DNA of 33,588 nucleotides from Propionibacteriales bacterium (GCA_019510315.1 JAEKKP010000094.1:1-33588); one strand, 5' to 3'. Shown: positions 17,763-27,701, counted from the stretch's first letter. Made by a program: numbers and translations. The notes: generated by a model from the sequence alone, not told the origin.

Positions 17763-18391
17763 CGGACGGCAGAGCCGGCGATCGCATCGCGGGGCTGAGC
17801 ACGAGACTCCTCGTGCTCTTCCTCGCGATGGTGATCGTCGGCTTTGTCATTCCCTCACCGGGGATCGCCGGCATCCCCGGCACCAGCACGGGCGACTCGC
17901 GCTACACCGCCCTGCCGGCACCGTCGGACCCGGAGCTGCTGATCGTCCCGGAGATCGGCCTGCGGGCACCGATCGTGCCGATCGAGATCGACCCCGACGG
18001 CGTGCTCGACCCCCCGGCCAACGTGCACGAGGTCGGCTGGTGGCAGCGCAGCGCGAAGCCGGGATCGCCGTCGGGACAGACCCTGGTCACCGGGCACACC
18101 GTCCACACCGGTGGCGGCGTCATGAACGAGCTCGGCAACCTGCGCCCGGGCGCGCTGGTCCAGATCAAGACCCCGCTGGGCACGGTCGACTACGAGACCA
18201 CCAAGGTCTTCGTCTACACGAAGGCCGAGGTCGCCGAGCACAAGCTCCAGCTGTTCAGCCAGAGGCGGGCGAGCAACCGCCTCGTCCTGGTGACCTGCAC
18301 CGGCTGGACCGGCCACGACTACACCAGCAACATCATCGTGTTCGCCGATCCGCTCGGCGTCGAGAAGGCCGCCACCGGCGACGCGGCCTAG
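17759..18391 (+). CDS. Class F-like sortase with the catalytic Arg position changed
   Basis: 210 residues. A signal anchor at about 15-33 is followed by the sortase beta-barrel. The catalytic His is H113 in VTGHTVHTGGG and the Cys is C180 in LVLVTCTGW. In class E/F sortases an Arg follows the Tyr in a Y-R-x-N segment after the Cys. Here the sequence is DYTSNIIVFA, so Thr189 occupies that place. Either another Arg serves or the enzyme is atypical. Sortases cut sorting signals and join the protein to the cell wall; the obvious substrate is the gene just upstream, which it overlaps (GTGA). Its stop is six bases from the convergent amidase stop. Confidence 0.85.
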   Translation: MTDGRAGDRIAGLSTRLLVLFLAMVIVGFVIPSPGIAGIPGTSTGDSRYTALPAPSDPELLIVPEIGLRAPIVPIEIDPDGVLDPPANVHEVGWWQRSAKPGSPSGQTLVTGHTVHTGGGVMNELGNLRPGALVQIKTPLGTVDYETTKVFVYTKAEVAEHKLQLFSQRRASNRLVLVTCTGWTGHDYTSNIIVFADPLGVEKAATGDAA

Positions 18392-18397
18392 CTGGAC

Positions 18398-19798
18398 CTA
18401 GCCGGTCAACAGCGGCCACGGCCGCGTGCGCTCGAGCTGGGCGGCCAGGCTGAGCAGAGTGGGCTCGTCCCCGATCCGGCCGACCAGCTGGACCGCGAGC
18501 GGAAGACCATCCGGGCCGAGCCCAGCCGGCACGGACGCCGCCGGGTTGCCGGTGACGTTCCACAGAGCCGTCCACGCGATCATCTGGGTCGAGGCGAGAG
18601 CGACCCGCACCGGGCGCGTGCCGGTCAGCACGCCGGCGCGACGCGGGCGGATCGGCACGGTCGGGGTCAGCAGCACGTCGACGTCGTCGAACACGTGGTT
18701 CACGCGCTCGGCGAGGCGCTCCCCCGCCGCGATCGCCCGGTCGCGCACGCGCGGGCTGACCCAGCGGCCCAGGTGGTAGACGAGCCGGGTGCGCGGCTCC
18801 AGCCGTTCGAAGTGCTCGACCGCGTCGGACTCGGTGCGGACGCCGGCGAAGAACTGCGGGAGGAACGCCAGCGTCGTGTCCGGATACCGCGGCTGCACCT
18901 CCCGGACGTCGTGGCCCAGACCGGCCAGGAGGCGGGCCGTCTCCTCGACGGCTTCGACGTGCTCACGCACCAACCGAACCCCACGGGCAGGCGACGCGTT
19001 CGACCACCCGATGCGCAGGCTTCCCGGTTCCGCGCCGGCGGCCGCGACGAAGCTGGTCGTCGGCTCGGGCGCCGTGAACAGGTCCCCGTCCGTGTTGCCA
19101 CGGATGACGTCGTAGACGATCGCCGAGTCCAGGACGGTCCGGGTCAGTGGGCCCGTCGTCCCGAGCGCCCACCACAGGTGCGGGTAGGGGTGACTCGTCA
19201 CCCTGCCGCGCGTGGGCTTCAGCCCGAAGATGCCGCAGTGGGCGGCCGGGATCCGGATCGAGCCGCCGCCATCCCCGCCGATCGCCACCGGGACCATGCC
19301 GAGCGCGACCGCAGCTGCCGTGCCGCCACTCGAGCCGCCGGGCGTGCGGCTGTGGTCCCACGGGTTGCGCGTGATGCCACCGTCGACCGACTCGGTGAAC
19401 GGCCACTGGCCGAACTCCGGCATCCTCGTCTTGCCGACGACGATCGCGCCCGCCTCGCGCAGGCGGCGGACCACCTCGCCGTCCTCGTCCGCCGGGGTCG
19501 AGTTGCCGCGGCCACCGAACGTGGTGACGCACCCGGCGACGTCGATCTCCTCCTTGATCGCCACCGGTACGCCGTGCAGCGGGCCGGCCGTGCCGTCGGC
19601 GGCGAACCGGGCATCGAGCGCGGCCGCGTCCGCGAGGGCTCGCTCGCCGAGCACGACGGAGAAGGCGTTGACGCCGGGGTTGCGCCGCTCGATCCGCTCC
19701 AGGGAGGCCGCCACCGCCTCGACGGCGGTGGCCTCGCCGGTCGTGGTGCGGCGTACGAGATCGGCGGCGGAGAGGTCCGCGAGGTCGGTGCCCGGCAT
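18398..19798 (-). CDS. Amidase of the amidase-signature family
   Basis: 466 residues. The Ser-cisSer-Lys triad is visible: K82 in PVAIKEE, the serines of PGGSSGG (156-157) and the nucleophile S180 in [10 protein letters not shown]. The conserved Gly/Ser-rich segment is followed by [13 protein letters not shown]. It hydrolyses a carboxamide to acid and ammonia; the substrate cannot be told and may be a small aliphatic or aryl amide. It is not GatA by context, as gatB and gatC are absent. No signal peptide is seen. ATG at 19798 lies 17 bases after the glutamate dehydrogenase stop, so the two are probably co-transcribed. The ribosome site is weak. Confidence 0.9.
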   Translation of the reverse strand: MPGTDLADLSAADLVRRTTTGEATAVEAVAASLERIERRNPGVNAFSVVLGERALADAAALDARFAADGTAGPLHGVPVAIKEEIDVAGCVTTFGGRGNSTPADEDGEVVRRLREAGAIVVGKTRMPEFGQWPFTESVDGGITRNPWDHSRTPGGSSGGTAAAVALGMVPVAIGGDGGGSIRIPAAHCGIFGLKPTRGRVTSHPYPHLWWALGTTGPLTRTVLDSAIVYDVIRGNTDGDLFTAPEPTTSFVAAAGAEPGSLRIGWSNASPARGVRLVREHVEAVEETARLLAGLGHDVREVQPRYPDTTLAFLPQFFAGVRTESDAVEHFERLEPRTRLVYHLGRWVSPRVRDRAIAAGERLAERVNHVFDDVDVLLTPTVPIRPRRAGVLTGTRPVRVALASTQMIAWTALWNVTGNPAASVPAGLGPDGLPLAVQLVGRIGDEPTLLSLAAQLERTRPWPLLTG

Positions 19799-19815
19799 GG
19801 CCCGCAACCTACCGC

Positions 19816-22800
19816 TCAGTCGGTGTGCACCAGGGATCGCACGACACGCAGTGCGACCGACATGCGCGCCAGGTCGGCCGTCTCGTCGGCGCAGATCTCC
19901 TCGAAGGTGGCAGCGGCGCGGTTGATCGCCTCGGCGTCGGTCTCCTCCCAGGCGGCCACCCTCGCGGCGGTGTCGGTGTCGGCGTCGGCGCCCGTGGCGG
20001 CGAGGACCTGGCCGGTCAGCTGCGCGTGCACGGTGTGCAGGTCGTCGCGCAGGGCGGCACGCGCCATCGTCTGCCAGCGGTCGTCGCGCGGCAGGGCGAG
20101 GATGCGCGAGACCAGCATCGGCAGGCCGAGGCGCTCCCCCACCGCGAAGTGCACCCGGGCCACCTCGAGTGGGTCGGCCTCGAGTCGGGCGGCGGTCTGC
20201 ACGATGCCCAGCACCATGTACGCCGGCGGGCACACCGCCACGCGGGTGGCCAGCTCCTCGGGCACGCCCTTGGCCACGAGCGCGTCGCGGCGGCTGGTGA
20301 ACGCCTCGAGCTCGCGGCCGATCATGAGCGTGGGCAGCTCGGCCATCACCTTCTCGACGGTGACCTCGAACTCGGCGACGATCGCCTCGCTGTCCAGAGG
20401 GGCGCGGCGGTTGTTGACCAGCCAGCGGCTGGCGCGCTCGACGAGCGTGCGCACCTCGATCCGCATGCGGGTCTGCACCGCTGCGTCGACGGCGTTGTCG
20501 AACGAGGCGATCTCGCGACCGAGCGCCCGGGCTCCGAAGATCTCCCGGCCCACGAAGTTCGCGAGGGTGAGCTCCGGCGCCGAAGCGGCGGTCTCCCCCG
20601 AGAGCCGGTGGTAGTAGGTGATCCCCGAGTTGTTGACCAGCTGGTTGACCAGCTGGGTCACCACGATCTCCCGACGCAGCGGGTGCTCCTCCATCTGGGT
20701 GCGGTAGTCCTGCCGCATCTTCGTCGGGAAGTAGGAGTACAGGTCGCCGCGCAGGAACGGGTCGTCGGGGAGATCGCTGGCCAGCAGCTCGTCGGCGAGC
20801 ACGATCTTCGTGTAGGCGAGCAGCACCGAGAGCTCCGGCCCGGTCAGGCCCTCGCCGCGCTCGATCCGGCCAGCCACCTCGCGCCTGGCCGGCAGCGCCT
20901 CCAGCGCCCGGTTGAGCAGCCCCCGGCGCTCGAGGGTGCGGATCCAGTCCTCGTGCACGTGCAGCAGCGCCGGCGCCTGCGCACTGGCGTTGGCCAGAGC
21001 GAGGTTCTGGTCGTAGTTGTCGCCCAGGACGAGGTGCGCCACCTCGTCGGTCATCGACGCGAGCAGCTCGTTGCGCTGCTTGGCGGTCAGGTCGCCGTCA
21101 CGCACGACCCGGTCGAGCAGGATCTTGATGTTCACCTCGTGGTCGGAGGTGTCCACACCGGCGCTGTTGTCGATGAAGTCGGTGTTGATCCGCCCGCCGT
21201 GTCCGTCGCAGCCCTGGACGGCGTACTCGATCCGGCCGCGCTGCGTGCAGCCGAGGTTGCCGCCCTCGCCCACGCAGCGCGCCCGGAGCTCCGCACCGTT
21301 GACCCGGATCGCGTCGTTGGCCTTGTCTGCCGCGTCGGCGTCGGACTCGGCCGTCGCCTTCACGTAGGTGCCGATGCCGCCGTTCCAGAGCAGGTCGACC
21401 GGTGCGAGCAGGATGGCGCGCATCAGCTCGGCCGGGGTCATCTTGGGTGCGTCCACGCCGAGGACCTGCTGGACCTCGGGGCTGAGCGGGATCGACTTCG
21501 CGCTCCGCGGGAACACACCACCGCCCTCCGAGATCAGCGAGGTGTCGTAGTCCTTCCACGACGATCGCGGCAGGTCGAAGAGCCGCTTGCGCTCGGCGTA
21601 CGACGCCGCCGGGTCGGGGTGCGGGTCGAGGAAGATGTCGCGGTGGTCGAAGGCGGCGACGAGAAGCGTGTGCTCGGAGCAGAGCATCCCGTTGCCGAAG
21701 ACGTCACCGGACATGTCACCGATGCCGACGCAGGTGAAGTCCTCCTTCTGGCAGTCCACGCCCATCTCGCGGAAGTGCCGCCGGACGGAGACCCAGGCTC
21801 CGCGGGCCGTGATGCCCATCGCCTTGTGGTCGTAGCCGACCGAGCCGCCGGAGGCGAACGCGTCGCCGAGCCAGAAGCCGTACTCCGCGGACACGGCGTT
21901 GGCGATGTCGCTGAACGTGGCAGTGCCCTTGTCGGCGGCGACCACGAGGTACGGGTCGTCGTCGTCGTGGCGGACCACCTGGGGCGGCGGGACGACGGTG
22001 CGCCCGTCGGGACCGTCGACGAGGTTGTCGGTGACGTCGAGCAGCGCGGAGATGAAGGTCTTGTAGCAGGCGATCCCCTCAGCCATCCACGCCTCGCGGT
22101 CGCCGGGGTCGGGCAGCATCTTGGCGAAGAAGCCGCCCTTGGCGCCGACCGGCACGATCACGGTGTTCTTCACCATCTGGGCCTTGACCAGACCGAGTAC
22201 CTCTGCCCGGAAGTCGTCGCGTCGGTCAGACCAGCGCAGACCGCCTCGGGCCACGGCGCCGAAGCGCAGGTGCACGCCCTCGACCCGCGGGGAGTAGACG
22301 AAGATCTCGTACTTGGGCCGCGGCTCGGGCAGGTCCGGGATCGCCGCCGGGTTGAGCTTGAGCGAGACGTAGGGGTGCACGCCGCCGTCGTGGGCGTCCT
22401 GGAAGAAGTTCGTGCGCAGCGTGGCCTTGATCGCCGTCAGGTAGGACCGCAGGATCCGGTCGTGGTCGAGGCTGGAGACGTCGTCCAGCGCCCTCAGGAT
22501 GCGCTCCTCGAGGTCGGCGCACTTCGCCGTCCGCGACTCGCTGTCGGCCGCCAGGTCACCGTTGCGGCCGGGATCGAAGCGCGCCTCGAAGAGCTGCACC
22601 AGCAGGCGGGTGATGTCGACGTTGATCCGCAGGGCGTCCTCGATGTAGTCCTGCGCGAACGGGGTGCCGCCCTGCCGCATGTGCTTGGCGTAGGCACGCA
22701 GCAGCAGCGCCTGCCGCCAGCTGAGACCGACCGAGAGCACGAGGGCGTTGAACCCGTCGCTCTCGCTGCGACCGTCCCAGACGGCGAGCACGGTGTCCTG

Positions 22801-24696
22801 GAACAGGTCGCGGGCGTTGGCCGGCAGGCCACCGGCGTACCGGAGCCCGAAGTCGTAGATGTACGACGGGGTCGGCAGCCCCTCGAGCTCGTAGGGCCGC
22901 TCGTCGACGACCTCGACGCCCATCGCGGACAACGTCGGCAGCACCTGTGACAGGGAGAGCGGCGCGCCCACCCGGTAGATCTTCAGACGGGCCTCGCCGA
23001 CAGCGGCCTCGAGCGACTCGTAGAGGGAGAGCCCGATCGCACCCTCGTCCTCGACCTGCTCGAGCCGGCCGAGGTCCGCGGCGCCCGTGCGGGGCGTGTA
23101 GTCCTCCTTGTAGGCCTCCGGGAAGGAGTTCGCGTAGCGGCGGGCGAGCCGGCTGCCCTTCTCCTCGCCGTACTCGGCCAGCACCGCAGCCGAGAAGTCG
23201 TCGCGCCACGACCGTGCCGCCTCGGCGCAGCGGCGCTCGAGGTCGGCGGCGTCGGCCTCGCCGATGTGCTCCCCCGGCGCCGGACGGACGACGAAGTGCA
23301 GCCGCGCGGCGAAGGAGTCGCCGACGTGCGCGGTGTACTCCAGCGAGTCGCCGTGCAGCTGCTCCTTGAGGATCCCCGCGATCCGCTCGCGCACCGCCGT
23401 GTTGTAGCGGTCGCGCGGGAGGTAGACCAGGACCGACCAGAAGCGCTCGTACGTGTCGCGCCGCAGGAACAGCTTCAGCTGCCGCCGCTCGCGGGTGTGC
23501 ATGACCGTCGCCGCGATCGGCGCGAGCTCCTCCACCGTCGTCTGGAAGATCTCGTCGCGTGGGTAGGTCTCCAGGACGTCCAGCATCGCCTTGCCGGCGT
23601 GGCTCATCGCGTCGTACCCGGCGAGCTCGAGCACCTTGCGCGCCTTCTCGCGGGCGAGCGGGATCCGGGTGACCGACTCGGTGTAGGCACCGGAGGAGAA
23701 CAGCCCGAGGAACCGGCGCTCGCCGACCACCTCGCCCTGCTCGTCGAACTTCTTCACGCCGACGTAGTCCAGGTGCACGGGCCGGTGCACGGTGGCCCGC
23801 GAGTTGGCCTTCGCGAGCACGAGCAGTGTCTTCTCCCGTGCCCTCTTCGCCGCCGGCGCGGGCAGCGGCACGGCGAGACCGGGGTCGGCGCGCAGGATGC
23901 CGAATCCCGTGCCGGGCATCGCCACCAGTACCTCGTCGTCACCACGGCGCTCGAGCTGGTACTCGCGGTAGCCGAGGAAGGTGAAGTGGTTGTCGGCGAG
24001 CCACCTCAGGAAGGCCTCGCCCTCCTTCAGGTCGCTCTGCGGCAACGGCGGCGGGTGCTCCTCGAGGTCGTCGAGGATCACCTGCACCCGGTCGTGCATC
24101 CGCGGCCAGTCCTCGACCGCCTCGCGGACGTCGCTGAGCACCTTCTCGAGCAGCTGCTGGAGCGGAGGGATGTCGTCGGCGCCGATCCGGTCGATCTCCA
24201 GGTGCATCCACGACTCACGGGAGACGTCGTGCGCCTTCACGTCGGCCTGGTCGTCGAGCACCTCGTGCAGGTGGCCGGCGACGTCGCGGCGGACGACCAG
24301 CTGGGGGTGGATGACGAGATGGACGTCGTGGTCGACCTGGTCGAGCGCCATCGTGACCGAGTCGACGAGGAAGGGCATGTCGTCGGTGATCACCTCGACG
24401 ACCGTGTGACCGTCGGCCGACCAGCCCTCCGCGTCGACGCTCGGCGTGAAGATCCGCACGGTCGCGGTGCCCTGCGGCCGCTCGATCCCGGTCTTGAGCT
24501 GGTGCATGGCGGCGCCGTACAGGTCGACCTCGTTGCGGTCGAGCAGGTCCTCGGGGGCCGCGTGCTTGTAGTAGGCGCGCAGCAGCGTCGGGATGGACGG
24601 TCCGTCGGGGTCGCGCTTCCCGGCGCTGCGTTGCTCGGCGTGGGCACAGAGCCTGGTCAGCAGCTCGGACTTGCTTTCCTCCAGTGTCGTCGACAC
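19816..24696 (-). CDS. gdh: NAD-specific glutamate dehydrogenase, giant (about 180 kDa) type
   Basis: 1,626 residues, matching the large NAD-GDH class first described in Streptomyces and Pseudomonas. A long N-terminal regulatory region (about 1-700, including ACT-like segments) precedes the catalytic core. Landmarks are [16 protein letters not shown] near residue 817, the substrate Lys in PVGAKGGFF near 850, [15 protein letters not shown] near 992 and [13 protein letters not shown] near 1150. It deaminates glutamate to 2-oxoglutarate and ammonia, normally in amino-acid catabolism. GTG at 24696 begins [12 protein letters not shown] and has AAGGTGGGA upstream. A candidate promoter lies at 24748-24777. 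Many long open frames on the opposite strand are shadows. Confidence 0.96.
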   Translation of the reverse strand: MSTTLEESKSELLTRLCAHAEQRSAGKRDPDGPSIPTLLRAYYKHAAPEDLLDRNEVDLYGAAMHQLKTGIERPQGTATVRIFTPSVDAEGWSADGHTVVEVITDDMPFLVDSVTMALDQVDHDVHLVIHPQLVVRRDVAGHLHEVLDDQADVKAHDVSRESWMHLEIDRIGADDIPPLQQLLEKVLSDVREAVEDWPRMHDRVQVILDDLEEHPPPLPQSDLKEGEAFLRWLADNHFTFLGYREYQLERRGDDEVLVAMPGTGFGILRADPGLAVPLPAPAAKRAREKTLLVLAKANSRATVHRPVHLDYVGVKKFDEQGEVVGERRFLGLFSSGAYTESVTRIPLAREKARKVLELAGYDAMSHAGKAMLDVLETYPRDEIFQTTVEELAPIAATVMHTRERRQLKLFLRRDTYERFWSVLVYLPRDRYNTAVRERIAGILKEQLHGDSLEYTAHVGDSFAARLHFVVRPAPGEHIGEADAADLERRCAEAARSWRDDFSAAVLAEYGEEKGSRLARRYANSFPEAYKEDYTPRTGAADLGRLEQVEDEGAIGLSLYESLEAAVGEARLKIYRVGAPLSLSQVLPTLSAMGVEVVDERPYELEGLPTPSYIYDFGLRYAGGLPANARDLFQDTVLAVWDGRSESDGFNALVLSVGLSWRQALLLRAYAKHMRQGGTPFAQDYIEDALRINVDITRLLVQLFEARFDPGRNGDLAADSESRTAKCADLEERILRALDDVSSLDHDRILRSYLTAIKATLRTNFFQDAHDGGVHPYVSLKLNPAAIPDLPEPRPKYEIFVYSPRVEGVHLRFGAVARGGLRWSDRRDDFRAEVLGLVKAQMVKNTVIVPVGAKGGFFAKMLPDPGDREAWMAEGIACYKTFISALLDVTDNLVDGPDGRTVVPPPQVVRHDDDDPYLVVAADKGTATFSDIANAVSAEYGFWLGDAFASGGSVGYDHKAMGITARGAWVSVRRHFREMGVDCQKEDFTCVGIGDMSGDVFGNGMLCSEHTLLVAAFDHRDIFLDPHPDPAASYAERKRLFDLPRSSWKDYDTSLISEGGGVFPRSAKSIPLSPEVQQVLGVDAPKMTPAELMRAILLAPVDLLWNGGIGTYVKATAESDADAADKANDAIRVNGAELRARCVGEGGNLGCTQRGRIEYAVQGCDGHGGRINTDFIDNSAGVDTSDHEVNIKILLDRVVRDGDLTAKQRNELLASMTDEVAHLVLGDNYDQNLALANASAQAPALLHVHEDWIRTLERRGLLNRALEALPARREVAGRIERGEGLTGPELSVLLAYTKIVLADELLASDLPDDPFLRGDLYSYFPTKMRQDYRTQMEEHPLRREIVVTQLVNQLVNNSGITYYHRLSGETAASAPELTLANFVGREIFGARALGREIASFDNAVDAAVQTRMRIEVRTLVERASRWLVNNRRAPLDSEAIVAEFEVTVEKVMAELPTLMIGRELEAFTSRRDALVAKGVPEELATRVAVCPPAYMVLGIVQTAARLEADPLEVARVHFAVGERLGLPMLVSRILALPRDDRWQTMARAALRDDLHTVHAQLTGQVLAATGADADTDTAARVAAWEETDAEAINRAAATFEEICADETADLARMSVALRVVRSLVHTD

Positions 24697-24747
24697 CCAG
24701 GTCCCACCTTCGTCACGTCGGTTGCACGCCGTCGTGCCACCCAGTCG

Positions 24748-24777
24748 AGACTAGGACCGGGGACAGGCCGCTCACAA
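24748..24777 (-). promoter_or_regulatory. Candidate promoter of the glutamate dehydrogenase gene
   Basis: Read leftward, TTGTGA (24777-24772) and TAGTCT (24753-24748) are 18 bases apart, about 50 bases before the GTG start. The fit to actinobacterial sigma-70-like promoters is reasonable but not proven. Confidence 0.4.
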
Positions 24778-24798
24778 CGTACGACGCGCCGCGAATGA

Positions 24799-24812
24799 TC
24801 TCGGATCCGAGA
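24799..24812. promoter_or_regulatory. Perfect 14-base palindrome TCTCGGATCCGAGA
   Basis: The palindrome lies directly against the stop codon of the broken kynA (24813-24815) and just upstream of the candidate gdh promoter. It could be an operator of gdh or a short terminator of kynA. Confidence 0.4.
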
Positions 24813-25449
24813 CTAGAGCGCCGAGCGGAGGCTCCACAGCAGCGGGTAGTACTTCAGGTCCAGCCGGCTGCGCAGGTACGCCGCCCCGGTCGAGCCGCCG
24901 GTGCCGGTCTTCCCGCCGATCATCCGCTCGACCATGACGACGTGCCGGGCGCGCCAGGCGGAGGCCAGCTCGTCGTGCTGGAGCAGCGCCTCGGCCAGCC
25001 CCCACAGGTCGGCGTACGCCGACCTGTCGTGGGCGACGGTCCGCAGCGACGCGGTGATCGCCTCGTCGGAGGAGGCGTCGAGCCCGGCCTCGCCCAGGAC
25101 GTGCACGAAGCCGTCCCACAGGGTCGGCTCGGCCAGCCGGCGGGCGAGCCGTCCCTTCTCCGCCTCGGTCAAGCCCTTGAACCGGTGGACGTAGCCCGGG
25201 TCCTTCGCACCGGAGAGGAGTCGTGACCAGCGCGTCGCGCGCCGTCTCCGCCTCGTGCAGCAGCTGCTGGAACCACAGCTCGTAGACCTGGTGGATCGTG
25301 ATGAACAGCAGCTCGTCGTGGGCCGGTGGCTCGGACTCGAGGTGCTGGGCGTCGAGCAGCTGCTCGAGGCGCAGGTAGCTGCCGTAGGTCAGGAGCGCTC
25401 CCTGCTCACCGAAACGGACATCGTCGCTCGACTCGGACTCACCATTCAT
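24813..25449 (-). pseudogene. kynA: Tryptophan 2,3-dioxygenase, disrupted by internal deletion and frameshift
   Basis: Two frames together give the two ends of a tryptophan dioxygenase. The first (start ATG 25449) runs through [12 protein letters not shown] and [18 protein letters not shown], with the distal active-site His at residue 53, to about base 25225. The sequence then continues in another frame as [12 protein letters not shown] to the end, including [18 protein letters not shown] with the haem-ligand His. About 65-70 residues usually found between these parts are missing, including the FRELE segment with the substrate-binding Arg and Tyr, and the joint is out of frame. Both remaining parts look well conserved, so the loss is recent or a sequencing/assembly error. 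Normal length is about 280 residues. If real, this first step of kynurenine-route tryptophan breakdown is lost here. No other kyn gene is present. Confidence 0.85.
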
Positions 25450-25480
25450 GGTGAAGAACCTAATGGGCATGATGTCTGCC

Positions 25481-25963
25481 ATGAGACTTCGTCATGAGCT
25501 CGCCTACGACGCCCCGCCGGCCGACGTCCTCGCGATGTTGGCCGACCCGCTGTTCTGGGACAAGGTCGCCGAGGCGACCGGCGCCCTCTCCAGCACGGCC
25601 ACGGTCGGCACGGACGGCCCCACCACGCGCATCGTCGTCGACCAGGAGCAGGCCGTGAAGGGGGTGCCGGCGTTCGCGAAGAAGTTCGTCGGCGACTCGA
25701 CCCGTGCGATCACGACCCAGGTCTGGCAGGGCCACGACGCCACCGTCGAGGTGGACACGCCCGGCAAGCCCACTCGCATGGCGGGCACCGCCACCCTCGC
25801 CGAGAACGGCGCCGGCAGCACGCTGACCTACGACCTCGAGGTCAAGGCGAGCGTCCCGCTGGTCGGCGGCAAGCTCGAGAAGCTGGTCGTCGAGCTCACC
25901 ACCGAGGGCTTCGACAAGGAACAGGCCGTCGGCGCCGCGTGGCTGGCGGGTGATCGAGCGTGA
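25481..25963 (+). CDS. DUF2505 family protein, first of a tandem pair
   Basis: 160 residues from ATG 25481 ([13 protein letters not shown]); ATGs up to 33 bases upstream are possible starts, but the homology with the second copy begins here. DUF2505 proteins have a START/SRPBCC-like fold predicted to bind a hydrophobic ligand; function is unknown. Shared motifs with the next gene include [12 protein letters not shown], the VxxPGKPxxMxGTATL strand and VPLVGGKLE. No signal peptide. The start is only 31 bases from the start of the divergent broken kynA, so the promoters overlap. The stop overlaps the next start. Confidence 0.85.
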   Translation: MRLRHELAYDAPPADVLAMLADPLFWDKVAEATGALSSTATVGTDGPTTRIVVDQEQAVKGVPAFAKKFVGDSTRAITTQVWQGHDATVEVDTPGKPTRMAGTATLAENGAGSTLTYDLEVKASVPLVGGKLEKLVVELTTEGFDKEQAVGAAWLAGDRA

Positions 25964-26448
25964 AGCGGGTCCAGGAGGACCTGCGGTACGACGGCGCGAC
26001 GGTCGACCGAGTCTTCTCGATGCTCGCCGACCGCGAGTTCCGGGAAGCCGTCTGCGACTACCAGCGCGTGCTCCGGCACGACGTCACCGTCGACCGGGTC
26101 GGCGAGACGGCCTCGGTCACGATCGACCAGGATCACGGCACCGGGCGGCTGCCCGGCTTCGCGAAGAAGATCGTCGGCGACCGGATCAACATCGTCCAGT
26201 CGGAGGTGTGGACCGGCGGGGCGCACGGCAACATCACCGTCACGGTGCCCGGCAAGCCCGGCGAGATGACCGGCACCGCCACGCTGACCGGTGACGACGG
26301 CGGCGTCACCGAGAAGGTCGACATGACGGTGAAGGTCAACCTGCCGCTGATCGGCGGCAAGGTCGAGGGCCTGATCGCCGACATGTTGACCAAGGCGCTG
26401 CGGGCCGAGCACCACGTCGGCAAGGACTGGCTGGCCGAGCGGGCCTGA
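25960..26448 (+). CDS. DUF2505 family protein, second of a tandem pair
   Basis: 162 residues. GTG at 25960 overlaps the upstream stop (GTGA). It aligns along its whole length with the preceding gene: GFAKKIVGD, VTVPGKPGEMTGTATL and LPLIGGKVEGLI match the first copy. The two arose by an old duplication, as the sequences differ at most positions. A paired function, such as a heterodimer binding one lipid-like ligand, is possible but only inferred. Its stop directly abuts the MarR stop on the other strand, forming TGATCA. Confidence 0.87.
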   Translation: MKRVQEDLRYDGATVDRVFSMLADREFREAVCDYQRVLRHDVTVDRVGETASVTIDQDHGTGRLPGFAKKIVGDRINIVQSEVWTGGAHGNITVTVPGKPGEMTGTATLTGDDGGVTEKVDMTVKVNLPLIGGKVEGLIADMLTKALRAEHHVGKDWLAERA

Positions 26449-26922
26449 TCAGTCCGCCTCGAGAGCCTCGGTCGCCTGCCGGCCCGCGGCGGTGGTGCGG
26501 TCGAGGAAGTCGAGGATCACGTCGAGCTCGGCGTCGGCGTACGAGCCGAGGATCTCGTCGAGGGCCGAGTCCATGCCGCCGTAGAGGCCGAAGATCTCGC
26601 GCAGCCGGTCGGGCACCGGGGCCAGCACGACGGCGCGCCGGTCGTGCGGAGCCGGCTGCCGCACGATCCAGCCGTCCCGCTCCAGCCGGGTCAGGATCCC
26701 CGTCATCGTCGCGGCGTGGATGCCGGTACGCCGGGACAGCTCCGTGGGCGTCATGGAGCCGTGGCGCACCAGGACGTCGAGGCAGTCGAGGTCGGCGTCC
26801 TTGAGGGCCGCGCGACCTCCCACGCGGTGGTTGAGCATGGCCAGCTCGATCCGGAGGTTGCGCAGGCGGCCCTTCGCCTCGGCGATCGTCCGCCGGCGAC
26901 TGCGCCCGTCCCGCTCGCTCAC
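26449..26922 (-). CDS. MarR-family transcriptional regulator
   Basis: 157 residues. A winged helix-turn-helix spans about 57-103: TPTELSRRTGIHAATMTGILTRLERDGWIVRQ, then a wing with DRRAV. Flanking helices form the dimer interface. GTG at 26922 is preceded by AAAGGAG at five bases, a strong site. It is divergent from an NAD(P)-binding protein gene, and the shared 77-base region has a TATAAT box covered by an ATATG/CATAT dyad. MarR proteins usually repress themselves and the divergent gene until a phenolic or oxidative ligand is bound; that is the likely arrangement here. The ligand is unknown. Confidence 0.92.
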   Translation of the reverse strand: MSERDGRSRRRTIAEAKGRLRNLRIELAMLNHRVGGRAALKDADLDCLDVLVRHGSMTPTELSRRTGIHAATMTGILTRLERDGWIVRQPAPHDRRAVVLAPVPDRLREIFGLYGGMDSALDEILGSYADAELDVILDFLDRTTAAGRQATEALEAD

Positions 26923-26950
26923 CGCACTCCTTTGTTTCTACGACTTTCGT

Positions 26951-26968
26951 ATTATATGGTTCTCATAT
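26951..26968 (-). promoter_or_regulatory. marR-type promoter with overlapping operator dyad
   Basis: Read leftward, TATAAT occupies 26956-26951, a perfect -10 box in a very GC-rich genome, about 29 bases before the MarR start. ATATG (26954-26958) and CATAT (26964-26968) form an inverted repeat around GTTCT, overlapping that box. A rightward TTGTTT (26932-26937) and TATGGT (26955-26960), 17 bases apart, may serve the divergent gene. Binding at the dyad could therefore control both directions. Confidence 0.6.
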
Positions 26969-26999
26969 TACTTCATCCGGACTCCAGGAGGAGCACATC

Positions 27000-27701
27000 A
27001 TGAGAATCGCGATCTTCGGCGCCAACGGGCCGACCGGCCGGCTGCTCACGCAGCAGTCCCTCGACGCCGGGCACCACGTCGTCGCCGCCACCCGGCAGCC
27101 CGCCGCCTTCCCGCTCACCCACGAGCGGCTCGAGGTCGAGGCTTCCGACGTCAACGACCCCGACCAGGTCGCTGCCGTCGTCGACGGCTGCGACGCCGTC
27201 CTCTCGACGCTCGGCGTGCCGTTCACCCGGGAGGCGATCACGGTCTACTCCGTCGGCGCCCGGCACATCGTCGATGCGATGCACCGCCACGGCGTGAAGC
27301 GGCTCGTCGTGGTGAGCTCGAGCGCGACGTACCCGCACCATCACGCCGACGGCGGCTTCCTGCTCAACCGCGTGCTGCAGCCGATCGTCATCCGGACGAT
27401 CGGCAGGACGACCTACGCCGACATGCGGGCGATGGAGGAGCTGGTGCGCGCCAGCGACCTGGCCTGGACGATCGTGCGGCCCTCCGGGCTCTTCGACCTC
27501 GAGCAGCCGACCGCCTACCACCTCGACGAGGACGAGGCCCCCGGCGTCTTCACCGCGCGGGTCGACCTGGCTGCCGCGATCCTCGACCAGCTCCACCTCG
27601 ACACCTACGTCGGCAAGGCGGTCGCGGTCACCACCACGACCGGCACCCCCACGTTGTTCCAGATGCTCCGCAAGGAGGCCGGCTCGAAGAAGGCAGCCTG
27701 A
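27000..27701 (+). CDS. NAD(P)-binding oxidoreductase, NmrA/SDR-like
   Basis: 233 residues. The Rossmann motif GANGPTG (7-13) is at the N-terminus, VVVSSSATYP matches the fourth strand of atypical short-chain dehydrogenases, and WTIVRPSGLFD follows. The Lys of the YxxxK pair is not obvious (YADMR), so catalysis is uncertain; it may act as a flavin- or quinone-type reductase or as a redox sensor. ATG at 27000 follows AGGAGGAG at six bases, the strongest ribosome site in the window. It is divergent from, and probably controlled by, the MarR gene. Its stop is three bases from the stop of a small convergent gene. Confidence 0.88.
   Translation: MRIAIFGANGPTGRLLTQQSLDAGHHVVAATRQPAAFPLTHERLEVEASDVNDPDQVAAVVDGCDAVLSTLGVPFTREAITVYSVGARHIVDAMHRHGVKRLVVVSSSATYPHHHADGGFLLNRVLQPIVIRTIGRTTYADMRAMEELVRASDLAWTIVRPSGLFDLEQPTAYHLDEDEAPGVFTARVDLAAAILDQLHLDTYVGKAVAVTTTTGTPTLFQMLRKEAGSKKAA

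Noticed and set aside
19799-20233. A 145-codon upstream extension of the amidase frame into the glutamate dehydrogenase gene.
   Set aside because: It overlaps the end of gdh and gives Arg/Ala/Gly-rich nonsense; the amidase fold starts at ATG 19798.
19825-22950. A 1,041-codon open frame on the plus strand opposite the glutamate dehydrogenase gene.
   Set aside because: The opposite strand encodes a fully recognisable large NAD-GDH; the antisense product has no domain and the low-complexity composition of a shadow frame.
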